The notes beneath the pieces are model-generated. The model ran no database searches. It was not told where the DNA came from and saw only the letters and a list, made by a program, of their open reading frames with translations. A DNA stretch of 64,000 bases from Hsuehochloa calcarea (lineage: Eukaryota > Streptophyta > Magnoliopsida > Poales > Poaceae): assembly GCA_036346395.1 (NCBI GenBank), contig CM070594.1:21981385-22045384 (forward strand), in the 5' to 3' direction. The translations under genes were made by a program, and so were the position numbers. Below, in pieces: positions 1-10,499 of this stretch; the stretch's first letter is position 1, and each line of letters opens with the position of its first letter.

Positions 1-1110
1 TATGCTAGATATGATTCCATATATGAGCAACTGCTTAGTCAAGATGAAGCGCTAGAATTTGTCATGACTAAAAATAAGAAACTAGAGTCAAAAATTGGTA
101 AACTGAAACTAGAACTTGCAAATGTTAAGACTCTTGAACTCGATGAATGTTTATCTTGTCATGACATGCACTCGTAATTGGCTAAACCGCAATCGCTCAC
201 AATATTGCTTTGCAACAACTTGAAAATGCTAGAACCGAGCTAATTGAAATTAAATCTGCTCCTTGTGAAAAATTTTTAGATCTAGCAAGTTGATTGCTTC
301 GATGTGATTGATTCTAGCCCTTGCACTTCATGCTTAGAAAAAGAACGTGAAATCAAAGATATCTTAGAAGCTGCTAGAGTCAAATATGCTAAGCTTAAGG
401 ACAATATTGAAACTACTATTTGTGCTTCTTGTTCCGCTCTTAAGCTTGAAATTGCTTTATATAAGGAGAAATCTATGGATAAAACTTGTGATGCTTGTGT
501 TAATTTGAGAAAAGAAAATGCTTACCTTCATGATACATTAGAGAAATTTTCTAAAGGTAAGAAACAGTTAAACATGATTCTTGACAAGTCTAAAACTTCT
601 TATAAGAAGCAAGGTTTAGGATTCAATTCTTTTCAAGACAATTCAAAGCCAAAAGTCATTCAAGTCTTGGAAAAAGGTTTAATTGAATTCAAAACCCAAC
701 CTGCAAAAACCTCTTTTAAATCTGCAGGTTTTGCCCAACCGTGTGTTAATTTAAAGGGTGCTTCTTCTAGTGGTACCAAGTACCATTGCACTTATTGCAA
801 GAAAAGTGGGCATTTGATTGAGTTTTGTTGGCGTAGGTTGAAAAATAATAAGAAAAATTTTGCTAGTATTTCATCCACTTAACCTAAAGCTTTTATGAGA
901 CATGGTCATTTTGAAAAGAATAAACCTGGGTTAGGATTTGTTTCACATGCTTATCATCATGCTCCTAGACATGATAATTCTCATGTTCTTGTGACCATTA
1001 CTCATGATAGGAATGCAAATAGAATCAAGTATAACACTTCTGCTTTGCATACTACTCGCAGACGTGTGTCTCAGTACTGGGTTCCCAAGTCTTGTTTAAC
1101 TAACCCTTGA
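1..1110 (+). pseudogene. copia Gag relic with CCHC zinc knuckle
   Basis: The longest open segment is 304-882 (192 residues), and the preceding 300 bases code for similar lysine/glutamate-rich coiled-coil sequence broken by stops. Residues C162, C165, H170 and C175 of the 304-882 segment form a CX2CX4HX4C zinc knuckle, the nucleic-acid-binding motif of retrotransposon Gag. Upstream are paired CxxC motifs in the coiled coil (SSPCTSC, CASCSAL, CDACVNL). After the stop at 880-882 the reading frame resumes at 895-1110 and ends in a QYWVPKS-like segment, the usual linker between Gag and protease in this group. The stops mean no functional Gag is made from this copy. Confidence 0.85.
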
Positions 1111-1149
1111 GATCGAGACACATCGTTCTTCGTGCCTTGATTTTTCAGA

Positions 1150-1491
1150 TTGCCGCGAAAGAGGAAGAGCACGTGCTTTGTTGACTCACTGCTCACGCCA
1201 TATGACCGAGACTCAAGATGGTTCACCTCCTTCACGCAGTCGACGGGTTTCAAGCATCTCCGAGAACTTCCCATCGCCAGGCCTTTAAGTACATATTCAG
1301 GTATTTACACTTTACCCTCTTATATGGTATTTGGTATTTCTGCTTTTCAGCTTTGTCCATTCGGGGGTTTTTCTTATCCTGTTTGTGCTGGCTGTCGGCT
1401 AGATAGGAAGAGTATATCAGGCGCTTGTCACCCACTAGGCACTTCTCTTATCTTTTGTCTTTTTCCTCACCAAACCTTTAGACCCAAATAG
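1150..1491 (+). pseudogene. frameshifted copia aspartic protease start
   Basis: A FVDS segment at 1177-1188 sits where the catalytic Asp-Ser-Gly of the copia protease is expected, directly downstream of the Gag linker. The bases after it match the usual continuation only if the frame changes, so the catalytic triad is interrupted by small deletions. Beyond about 1260 the similarity to pol ends and the sequence becomes AT-rich and non-coding. I interpret this as the left edge of a large internal deletion that removed integrase, reverse transcriptase and RNase H. Confidence 0.6.
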
Positions 1492-3393
1492 GTTTGCCAC
1501 CTTAAGAAGTGAGTTAGGGGTAATTTATCCCTATGGGTTGGTTTGAGGGGGAGTTTGATCTCTTCTGATCTTTCCTTGTTCTTTTGTTCTTTTATTGTTC
1601 TTTTATTGTTCTTTTTCTGAACTTAGTGATCTTTTTGAACTTTTTAGGTTTTTAGGCTTTTTATTGCATCTCATTGTATCATATTGCATTCATATGAAAA
1701 ATACATCAAGTGGTTTGAAAAATCCAAAAAGATGCATTGTAATATAAAATTTTCTGCTTATCTTTTAAAATTGATGAAGCTTTGCCTATTACCCTTTGGA
1801 GCTTTAGTACTTCAATTCGTGCTCAATGTCATGTCCAGTTCTTTGACTTGCTAGAATTATCATGCTTTTACATGTGTAGCTAAGTCTTTGCTATATGAGC
1901 TAGAACTTTAAAACAACTCGAACTAAGAAATTGCAATTTGTGGATGTTTTAGCGAGTTGCGCAATTAGTGCTCCTCTTGTGACATTGGCCCTGTCAGAAT
2001 TGCTTTGTTAGCTCTTTGATCTAAAATTGACCATTACTTGAGCTTCTATGTTCTTGAGATTCTAAAACTGCTCATGTGAAAAATAAAAATCAAGATTGTC
2101 TTTTGCTTAAATTGTGCCAAACTATTCTTACGAGACTGCTTGTCAAATGACATGAACTTGGAGATAGTTTGATGAACCAGACGATCTCATGGGGACTGCT
2201 TGTCAGAAATGACATGAACCTCAAGATTTGTCGCCCTGGTAGAAGCTTAGAAAGAGTTTGTGGATGGCTCCTAGTCCAGAATCTTCTTTACTAATATATA
2301 CCTTTAATCAACTTCTGGTCGAAGCTTAGGATGAGTTTGTGGATGGCTCCTAGTCCAGGACCTTGTCACTAAGTTAGATCATTAGTCAACTTCAATATTC
2401 AATGCATATGAGAAAAATGTTGACAAATGGGCGTTTACAAAAAGATTGAGCGACATGATTCAATACAGGACCTGATTGACTCTTAATGTGGTCTTTGTTA
2501 GATTTTTGATCTCACTTTGACATTTTGACATGGCCAATTTCACTTTAGGATCCCTGTTGATGAACTTGCTGAATTTGAAGCGTTGCTTAAATTGATCAAA
2601 TCTACTGCTTTACTTTTGAGCCTTTGTGCTTAGCTTTGATATACATGTCTTACCATGATCTTGCTAGCTATTGTCGGGCTTGATATCTTTGTTTGTGCAA
2701 TATTAGAAATACTGGCTAGCTCTTTTGGGTAATCTCCAAAGCTTCTTGTAATCAAAAAATTGAAAAATACAAAAATAAAGCCACTCCATTGCACTTCATG
2801 CATACTCCTCTTTATGCTTCTTTTGATTTTGCTTCTTTCTTTATTCTCTATTTGTTATCTCTAGATGAGAGGAAGGCGTGATTCCTTGATGAATCCATTG
2901 TCAAAGGGGGAGAAGATGTGTTAATGAGAAGATATTTCATTGTTGGGGGAGAAGATTTACACAAAGGGAGATAAAGTTGGAGATATATATATCATTGTTT
3001 TACAAAGGGGGAGAAACTGAAAATTTAAAAATTTCTGAAATTTGAGGATCATAGTGAGGGGGAGTTCTTGAGTTGCATTCTTATTGTCTTATTGAATATT
3101 CTGAACTTGAATTGCATTCTTTTATACTCACAATGATCATAGGTCAATTGAACAATTGTTCTTTCATATGGACCTAATGTGAGAATTTTGACCCTTTTCT
3201 GGAAATCAAAGTTTTTATGCTTTCTTTTGCCTTATCTCACATGTCTATACTATTCTGATGCCAGCTTGGTCATTTACATTGCTTTTTCTTGCTTATGGAC
3301 CAAGTTGTGCCTTTGTCTGCTGCAGTAAACTCGTTTTCAAACCTCTTACTTACATTTTTGGATAATTGCCAATGTGTTCATCAAGGGGGAGAT
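1492..3393 (+). other. non-coding 3' internal region of the copia element, ending in purine tracts
   Basis: No open reading frame of note is present. The region contains several GGGGGAG purine tracts (around 1549, 2907, 2945, 3005 and 3384), and the last lies immediately before the LTR at 3394, where the plus-strand primer would be. A segment with 'gaagcttag...gagtttgtggatggctcctagtcca' is repeated imperfectly near 2240 and 2322. This arrangement is typical of the long spacer between pol and the 3' LTR in large grass copia elements. Confidence 0.6.
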
Positions 3394-5182
3394 TGTGGAT
3401 ATCATGGGGATATGCTTCAGATCTTATGATGATGTGACAATTGGCAATGGTGTTTACGGTTTGTCGTTTCACGAGTTTTCGACAAAGCTTTAGGCATTCT
3501 GGACAGGGGCGGTCCGACCGGTCCCAAATCGGTCGGACCGGCCATGTGGGGCGGTCGGACCATTCAGAACCTAAAAGTGCTCGAATCGGCCGGGCCAAAA
3601 ATAGGTGTTGTAGGCAAGTGAGGGATCCCAATGCACTTGGTCTCATGATTTTGGAGTCTCCAAGAAGAAGTTCTATTCGCTTTAAGTTTCGTAAGGTTTG
3701 AATTTCAGCGCATGAATTTGGCTAAGTGTCTCGGGCGGTCCGACCGCTCACGAGGAGCGGTCCGACCGGCCGAGGCGGTCCGACCGGCTCACATGGAGCG
3801 GTCAGACCGATTTCTACTTGAACGTCCGCCAACTTCGTGGCGATATTGTTTTGTTAGGTCAAAGTCATTGGTATCGTGGCATATGGTTTGCATGATGCAT
3901 GTTTTGACTAACATGGGTCAAGTTGTGAAGAACTTGTTCCCGAATTCGTGTTTGCTTGTCTATGGTTGTGCAGGTTGCTTGGTGGTCAACGACGGTCAAC
4001 GGCGAGGAGGATCGGGACTAGACTTGGAGAGTTGAGGTCCAGAACGATCGACGATGCCGGGTGAGGTCAACGACTCAAGCGTGACACAAGATGGAAAAGG
4101 GTGACCTATTGGCAAATCCATGGCGCATGGTGAAGCGGTTTAGGTCAAAAGGTTAAAGACGGCGCTTATGGCGTAAGCGTGCGTGTGTGACCCGCTTGTT
4201 AGTGGGCCTTAACGGAGCCCAATTGAGTCAAACCCAGAGAGTTCTAGGCCTCTACTATAAATAGGAGGAGGTGGTGGCTGCACCTCTCTCTCTGCTTTTT
4301 CACCTTTTGTTGTTTTCAAAACCCTAATTGGCTTAGGGGAGTTGAGGTGGAGGCTAGGGCTTTTCATGGTTTGAGGTGAATTTCGTGATCTTGGATTGAC
4401 CACTGATCCATGATGGTGTGGATGTAATCCAGCAACGATCACGTTCTTAATCTATGCAAGGTTTGCTTGAGATAAGTCTCTTTTCGTTCTTGCTTTCAAT
4501 TTCGTGATTTTAGGGCTTTCTTTGATCCGCGAGTTTGTGATTGATTCTTTCACGTAAATTAGCTTGCTGTGATATGTGTGAATCTATCTAGAATCATCTT
4601 GATCATCAATCACTCACGAACAAGCATTAGGATCAAGTTTTCGTTCTTACCCGGTTTTAGACCCTCTGTTATTCAATTGGCAATTGTTCAGGATCTATCC
4701 AAGAATTATCATAATATTCGATTGGAATAGGTCCTCAATAGCATAGAGAAGGTGTGTGCAAAGTTTCGTAAAGTTTGGAGTTGAGAATCAAAAGTTTGAC
4801 CTAATTGCAACTTCGTCATCGGCCGATTTTCTTGTTCAGATCGGTTCGAGCCTGCGGTCCGATCGCCATCAAGACCGGTCCGATCGATTTTGAGCGGTCC
4901 GACCGCCAAGATAACAATGGTCGACCGCCCGCAATCGGTCCAACCGGCTGGGTCCAGATGTCAGACCGCCCGTGCTTTGAGATTCTGTAATCTTAGTTGA
5001 TTTTGTTATTTGCTTGGGGGATTTAATTGGATTCAATACTAGTCTTCCGCTGTACTAGTATATTGATCTTCATAGCTTCCTAATAGCTATTGGAGTGAAA
5101 TTGTGTTGAATTCATTATTTGGGAAAAAGTGAGCGTGCTCCTATTCACCCCCCCCCCCTCTAGTCGCTTTTTCGGTCCAACA
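3394..5182 (+). repeat. 3' LTR of the copia element (1789 bp)
   Basis: The LTR begins TGTGGATATC directly after a purine tract and ends GGTCCAACA, giving TG...CA ends. An inverted, truncated copy of the same LTR lies at 47386-48925, which independently fixes the right end at 5182. It contains three clusters of the near-palindromic motif CGGTCCGACCG (about 3510-3562, 3735-3812, 4853-4975). A TATA-like 'ctataaatagg' is at about 4254 and a C-homopolymer at about 5149 near the end. Confidence 0.85.
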
Positions 5183-5932
5183 CAATGTTTGCCATCGTAG
5201 AACGTAGGGTAAGAAATTGCTCTTGGTATTGTTCGACGGTGCCCGTACGACGTAGGGCAGCGAGCTCGTCGAAAGAATTGCTCTAGAGAGGTGGCTAGTA
5301 GCGGTTGTTGACAAGGTCGAAGAAATCGGGCCACCAAGGCGTGCCACTGACGCGCTCAAACCGGAAGAACCAAGTCTGGGCTGCACTGAGTAGGTGGTAT
5401 GACGCCAATCACACCTTGTGTCCTTCCGATGTTCGTCGGCCGCGGAAGAACTACTTGCAGCGGTTCAACCACGGTAGGGGGTCATGCTTGTTGTTGAACG
5501 TCGGGAAGTCCCTTGTGAAAGCGGGGAAGGGGGTGGGGGCGAACGTCCATTGTCGTCATCGCCTGGCAGTACGACCAGAAGTAGTCTGTCATCCCACGAC
5601 AAGATGCCGGTGGCTGCGCATGCGGTCGCGGTAGTGGCCGACTCAATGTCCATCTCGGGCGAGTGACTTGTCGCACCCATGCTCCAGTCATGAGATCACC
5701 ACATGATGTGCTTGCTATTGTATATCGATGTGTTGATGTTGGCGAGTTTGGACTTGGGATCGAAATCTTTTCTAACATCAGACCGAGTGCCTCGAGCTGA
5801 GGGCAAAGGGGCTCGAGTCAATCTAGCTTCGCGGCGAGGCTGGCGATTTGCGCCGAGATCACGCTGAGGTTGAGAGGATCGGTGAATATAGCGCCATACA
5901 TTCTGGGCTCAGGGTGGAATTTGATACCAAAT
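5183..5932 (-). pseudogene. Ty3/gypsy Gag relic
   Basis: Read on the minus strand, about 5185-5470 encodes a recognisable retrotransposon Gag domain in one frame with several stop codons. It includes an AAQTWFFRFERVSGTPWW-like segment and a LRRTGTVEQYQEQFLTL segment that are hallmarks of plant gypsy Gag. The part from 5470 to 5921 would be the 5' leader and Gag start, ending at a primer-binding site at 5922-5929 (TGGTATCA on the minus strand) that abuts the LTR at 5933. The Gag is cut off at 5183 by the copia LTR end, so the copia element probably inserted into this older gypsy element. Confidence 0.8.
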
Positions 5933-6269
5933 TGTCACGACCGGATGACTGATAGCTGCCGCCGATGGTGGGGGGTCAAGGCCTAGGCCCCTCAACCGCC
6001 CGAGCACCGCGAAGGAGGAAACAAGGAGATAGCGAAGAGTTTGCTAATTCTTGCTTGCTAAATTGATAACAATGCTTAGCTTTATATATATAGACAGCAT
6101 AAGCAATATTCAGAAACAAATAACTAATTCTATATATAAGAGATTAGAATCTTAATCAAATCATAACTTTCTATCCGTAAAGGATTGATATCCCGGGCCT
6201 GGCTACCGTAGCACATCCCGCTATTGTCGCACGTCCGGCACCTTTGGCCCGTACGTCCGACTTACAACA
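5933..6269 (-). repeat. 5' LTR of the gypsy element (337 bp)
   Basis: On the plus strand the segment starts TGTCACGACC and ends CTTACAACA, giving complementary TGT...ACA termini. A primer-binding site (TGGTATCA, minus strand) lies 3 bases inside the element from the LTR edge at 5933. A TATA-like tract (minus strand TATATATAAAGC) lies near 6079-6090 at a position suitable for the LTR promoter. The left boundary is well supported; the right boundary rests on the ACA terminus only, because the partner LTR is outside the window. Confidence 0.65.
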
Positions 6270-6420
6270 TCAGATTCGGTATTACAAGATACGGTACTTC
6301 AATCACTAAGTGATGTGTATGGGTGAAAGTCACGCATGGTGGCCCAAAGCAAAAGCGCCGATTCGATCGTCTCGTACGCTCGTTACTCGTTACGTCCAAA
6401 GTATCGTTTTCCCCACGTGT

Positions 6421-7581
6421 TCATGCGTCTGATTCTGGCCTCACCTTGCCGATCCTAAGGAAGATGGGGTACCTCACCTTCTTCACCTCCTCGCGGTCGC
6501 CACCCCACGCCGCGGCGAACTCCCGCACCGTCGTTTCGTCGAGCAGCTCAACGCCCTTCTCCTTGGCCGTCTAGTACGCTGACCACGACGTGATGTACGG
6601 AGGTAGTCGCCGAGGTCCATGCGCCGCCCGCCGAGAACTCGAACGGGCCGTGAGGACCCCGCCGACGGGTCGAAGGAAAATCAATGCCGCGTACTCGCCG
6701 CCCACCATCTCGCGGTTGGGCGCCCGATAGGCCGCGACGTCGTAAAGGCGCGAGAATGAGGCGCCGACGGCGCGCCGTCAACGCTGGGCTCGGTGTAGCA
6801 CCAGACGGCGAGGACACCGTGCGCGCGCGAGGCAGACGGAGCGGCTGCGCGTAGAAGTGCGGCACGTGGAGCCAATGGAAGGCCTGCGCGACGGTGATGA
6901 GGTCGACGGAGGAGGGCCGCGCGACGTCCGCGTGGAGGCCGGCGAGGGGGAGGTCCGCGGGTGTGGACGAGCGACGTTTGGGAGGCGCGCGCGAGGCGAT
7001 CTGCTGCGCGCCGTGTCCGTGCCACCACGCCCTTGTACAACCATGAGGTGCACAGTACAAAGTCTATCTGAATTCTGGACTGTGTTACTTGTAATAATGA
7101 TAGTAATATGCAAGAAATTGGAGTAATTATAAGTAAGATTGCACTTTATTCAACTAAAACAAAGGCTGATTGAACGGTTGAAATTAAAGAACCCAAAAAA
7201 GAAGCCAAGGGGATGGACTGTTTGGATAAATAAAAAAATGAAAAGGTCACTTTCCCAAGTTGGTAGAGACTAGTCAAGGCAGTTGCCGTTCATCGATAGG
7301 GATCTCAATCAAGACCCAAGTTGTTCTCTCTTTCTTCTGTTCTGACTCGTCTCAACTCTCACGAAGAGGCAATTATGCACAGAAACGCAAGGAGGGATCG
7401 AGGTAGACACAGGGGAGGTTTACTAGCTTACCGATGCTGCGGCCTGGCCGCTGCCGGTGCCGACGTCCCATGCCAGGTCATGACGGGTCGTCTTGGACGC
7501 GATGTACTCGAAGAGCTCCGGCGGGTAGGCCGGCCGCGTCGCCGCGTACTGCTTCGCCTGCTTCAGGAACAGATTCGCCAT
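6421..7581 (-). pseudogene. broken SAM-dependent methyltransferase (embryo-abundant/type 11 family)
   Basis: Exon 1 (7432-7581) is clean: it encodes 50 residues starting MANLFLKQAKQYAATRPAYP and ends with the SAM-binding motif I (DVGTGSGQAA), followed by a GTAAGC donor. Exon 2 (about 6421-7040) carries family motifs in several frames: VDLITVAQAFHWL, VLAVWCYTEPS, and at the end DREEVKKVRYPIFLRIGKV before a TGA at 6421-6423. At least four single-base deletions shift the frame, and the expected splice acceptor before 'YKGVV' is not evident. Family members are cytosolic class I methyltransferases of uncertain substrate. The copy is non-functional unless the indels are sequence errors. Confidence 0.85.
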
Positions 7582-7853
7582 GTCTCTCTATATACGTTCC
7601 TTTCTCGCTCTGTCTGTGTGTGTGAGACAGATTAGTCTTTGATCGGCCGGGTTGAAGCGAGGAGAGGAATGCGTGCTCATATTTATAGAGCGCAGCATCG
7701 ACAGTGACGTGCGGGGCTTCTGGGCATGTGCCTCGATCTCCTGTACGCCGCTCGGTGTTTCGCCAGAGCCAGCTGGCTCTTTCTGGTTCAGGGTACTAGC
7801 ATTTGGTTACGGGGGTAAGATCGACATACCAAACTTGATTCCCAAGCCAGCCA
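7582..7853 (-). promoter_or_regulatory. promoter and 5' leader of the methyltransferase pseudogene
   Basis: Directly upstream of the exon 1 ATG (minus strand) lie a short AT-rich leader with 'tgtctcacacacacagacagag', and a TATA-like box (minus TATAAATATGAG) near 7676-7688, about 100 bp before the start codon. This segment plus the first 18 codons is duplicated almost exactly at 11452-11773, which sharply defines 7528-7853 as the duplicated unit. Confidence 0.65.
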
Positions 7854-8339
7854 CATGTTAGGAGCGCCTGCCAGAGAGATGAGAACTGGACATGGGAACG
7901 ACGACTGCCTAGTCATTTCCATGTGGCATCATGGATCACAGCCTCGCTCGCGCCCGTACTCCACCTCAAAATCAAGCAATACCGACGATGCAAATTCCCT
8001 TTTTTTTTCTTTTAGGACTGACTCTCTCTCTCTCTCTTCACACATGCAATTCAATTTTAGAAGAATTAAGGAGACGACGATCAAGACGAGGAAGCAATAA
8101 CAGCAACGAATGTAATTAGCTAGCTAGCTAGTATTGCAAATGAATACTACGTACCTAATTGCGCTATTAATTAATTATATATACATACCATCGATCGATC
8201 AACCAAGAAATGAAGGCCTGAATTACGCTAGCCTGGGGATCTGTATACTCGATCCATTCCAGATGCATGTATTTTTGAGAATCCATATAGGCATGCAAAT
8301 AATGTCGCGCGCGCGGCCGGCCGGTTGAAATAATAATAA
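7854..8339. other. intergenic DNA, no gene seen
   Basis: The stretch contains a T-rich/(CT)n tract near 8000-8040 and AT-rich sequence with tagctagctagc and ttaattaattat runs. I see no conserved coding segment or recognisable element end before 8340. Confidence 0.4.
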
Positions 8340-8740
8340 CTAGAAGTTCACCCGCGCCAATGGCGCGGACCGTTTTGCTGGGACGGCGTGGGCCGTAGGC
8401 CTGCGAGGCGAGTGGCAAAATCGGGCGGGAGCGAATGCGTCCGGCCGCGATTGAATGGGCACGGCTCACCGGGGCGACGTGGCGCGCACGAGGCCACACG
8501 TTCCTAGCGAGCGCACGGCGCGAGCGGCAAATCAAACAGTGTGGCCGCGTCGGTGCGTCGGACGGCCGTGAACTCTGGCGGCGTGGCGCGCGAGACCAAG
8601 CCTTCCCGGCGCGACGCTGCGCTCAATCGGATCGGACGCCCAAAGCCAATCGATGCGATCGGACGACACATAATTTGTTAGTGACGTGTACCACCCCAGC
8701 GACGGCCCTTTCCAGCAGCCTTTAAATATAGTAATAAAGA
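8340..8740 (-). mobile_element. probable short non-autonomous Helitron
   Basis: Read on the minus strand the segment begins TCTTTATTACTATATTTAAAGG and ends with a GC-rich hairpin (CCGCGCCA-T-TGGCGCGG, plus 8351-8367) followed a few bases later by CTAG at 8343-8340, then T. A 5' TC end, a 3' subterminal hairpin and a CTRR terminus are the hallmarks of Helitrons. The 401-bp body is GC-rich without coding potential. The 3' flank is T as expected, but the base before the 5' end is G rather than the expected A, which lowers confidence. Confidence 0.55.
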
Positions 8741-9339
8741 CGTACGAGAGAGAGAGTAAGAGAGAGAGAGAGAGCGCCAAGCATTTAAACGCAAATTCGA
8801 CTGAACCTGCAATCATATAATTTTTGTGTTCAGTAGTACAGAAATGTCAGGAAGTTACTTTTGTGTTAGGTACTTCATGGCGGAGATTCAAGATGTGTTC
8901 ATGTTCCACGGGACGGTGCCGCACGTGACGGATCATACGGTGCGGACTGGTTGTTGCGACCGCACTGCGTGATCCGGCGCCGTCTCTCGAAGGACATGGG
9001 CCTCTGAGCTAAGGCGGTGCGTCGTTGCGCGCTCGATCGCGCCATCGAAGGAAGAAGCATGCATCGAGGCGGTGTATCCTCGATTTGCGGGTGGTGGTGC
9101 AAAGTAGATCTGTTTGGCAACTTATGAAGGTCACATGTGACGCTTCATGGGCCAATTACATGGGGGTTGTTTGCAACCCCGCTGTTGCGATATATGCGCG
9201 GCCGATGGTCTACGCTCGGTTCGTGGAGAGGACGGGACATCCGGCGTGGGTGGTTTTGGTGAAGCCGCCGGTGGGAGGAGCCTGCGTTGGTCTCCGGTGT
9301 TGGAGGAGACGCTGGCAAAGACATGGGCGATGGAGACCT
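8741..9339. other. intergenic DNA with (GA)n tract
   Basis: A (GA)n microsatellite runs at 8746-8775. The rest is mixed-composition sequence without recognisable protein similarity; open frames here are short and overlap on both strands. Confidence 0.4.
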
Positions 9340-9635
9340 GAAATGACCGCACTCCGCAAAGCAGGACGTGACAACACTCTGCCTCCCCACCTTTCGCATC
9401 GAATGACCGCTCTCGCAGCAGACGTGACAACACTCGCCTCGTCGCCTTTTCGCATCGAAATGACCGCACTCTGCAAAGGAGGACGTGACATCACTCTGCC
9501 TCGCCAGCTTTTCAGACCGAAATGATCGCACTCTGCAAAGAAGGACATGACAAAGACTCGCCGCCACTTTTCAGCCGAATCGACAAGACTCTACAAAGTA
9601 GGACGTGACAACACTCTGCCACGCGGCTACTCACG
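9340..9635 (+). repeat. minisatellite, five units of about 60 bp
   Basis: Units begin near 9340, 9401, 9457, 9519 and 9577, each built on 'gaaatgaccgcactctgcaaagnaggacgtgacaacactctgcc'. Spacing is 56-62 bp and the units have diverged by substitutions and small indels. The array ends about 35 bp before a TATAAAAGG box at 9669-9677, so it forms the immediate upstream region of the gene-like segment at 9744. Confidence 0.85.
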
Positions 9636-9668
9636 TCAATTTAACCACACCAAGCCAACCATGTGGCC

Positions 9669-9677
9669 TATAAAAGG
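9669..9677 (+). promoter_or_regulatory. TATA box upstream of the 9744 gene-like segment
   Basis: TATAAAAGG lies 75 bp before the preferred ATG at 9744, a typical distance for a plant TATA box and short leader. The in-frame ATG at 9663 lies upstream of the box and is therefore unlikely to be the start. Confidence 0.55.
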
Positions 9678-9743
9678 AGGTGGAAGACATCTACTAAACA
9701 ACCAAACCCAATGCTACACCAGAGCTTGCTTCGTCACGTCGGG

Positions 9744-10481
9744 ATGGACAAGAGGCAAAAGCAATGGAACGAGATCCGCGAGTTAGCTCGGGATTCTACG
9801 GTACGGGCTGAACAAGCTAGGGATGCTGCGGCTCGGGACCGGCAAGAGCAGCGTGCCAGGATGGAAGCTCTTCGCAATGAAGCCCCCGTAGCAACAACCT
9901 CTGCCAGAACGTCTCAACCGAGCATTCGCCGCAACACCCGCCAGAGGGGGAGACGCCGCCCCTCTGTTGGTGCAGGGACACATGCAAATTCTTCAAATCC
10001 AAGCACCGACTCAGCCTCGGCATGCGCTACTAGGGTTGTCCCAACTACTCCTCTAACTATCCCGACCGTCGTTGGGATACGAGAATCTATCGGCAGCCGG
10101 TAAGGAGTACTTACAGTAAGTTCACGTACCAACTTTTTTTCAGAATACGCACTTACAATCTCTCCCGTCTACCCGTAGTCCCCGGAGCCTCTGTGTGGCT
10201 TCCGCAAGTGGATCGACCTAGAGATCCACCCACACGACCAGTGGCAGCTCGACTTCGAGGAGTGGAATGCCGAAAGGGGACGCGAGATCTAGGAGGAGGA
10301 TCGTCGGACTGAAGAGCACAACGAGCGTATCCGCCGGGAGACGCAAGCCCATCTCGAGCGTGCAGGCGCAAGAAGCGCGAGGCACGCGAGAGGGAGCGTG
10401 AAAAAGCGGGAAATGGCGGCCGAGGCGGTGCTGCCGGCGGAGTACAACGCCGAGCTCGGGAGGAAGGGCAAATGACCCCGG
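9744..10481 (+). pseudogene. transposon-associated hypothetical gene, GRF-finger-like, broken
   Basis: The open frame from 9744 encodes a charged N-terminal segment (MDKRQKQWNEIRELARDSTV...) rich in Arg/Gln, then a Ser/Thr-rich basic stretch. It runs to about 10099, where GTAAGG could be a donor. From about 10196 a second coding block contains FRKWIDLEIHPHDQWQLDF, like the end of a plant GRF-type zinc finger with its downstream helix, followed by an E/R-rich coiled coil to 10481. A stop (10290-10292) interrupts that block and the finger's cysteines are missing. I recall similar proteins being repeated in rice genomes near transposons; function unknown. Gene-like structure is clear, identity is tentative. 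Confidence 0.5.
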
Positions 10482-10499
10482 TCCACACAGTAGGTCGGG

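Larger units (their letters stand above)
1..5182 (+). mobile_element. Ty1/copia retrotransposon, 5' part outside the window, internally deleted
   Basis: This is the downstream part of a large copia element of the long-LTR (SIRE/Maximus-like) kind. In order it holds a coiled-coil Gag with zinc knuckle (to 882), a broken protease motif near 1183, about 2.2 kb without coding potential, a purine tract just before 3394, and a 3' LTR ending at 5182. Integrase, reverse transcriptase and RNase H are not visible, so most of pol appears deleted between the protease and the 3' region. The element abuts the gag of a gypsy element on the opposite strand at 5183. Family placement is from motif order and LTR style; orientation is certain from gag and the purine tract. 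Confidence 0.85.

Noticed and set aside
6548..7060. 170-codon minus-strand frame as an intact gene
   Set aside because: It is a composite of frames from the methyltransferase pseudogene; family motifs switch frame within it.
9145..9567. 140-codon minus-strand frame with repeated CHVLLCGVRSF words
   Set aside because: The repetition reflects the 60-bp DNA minisatellite, not a protein repeat.
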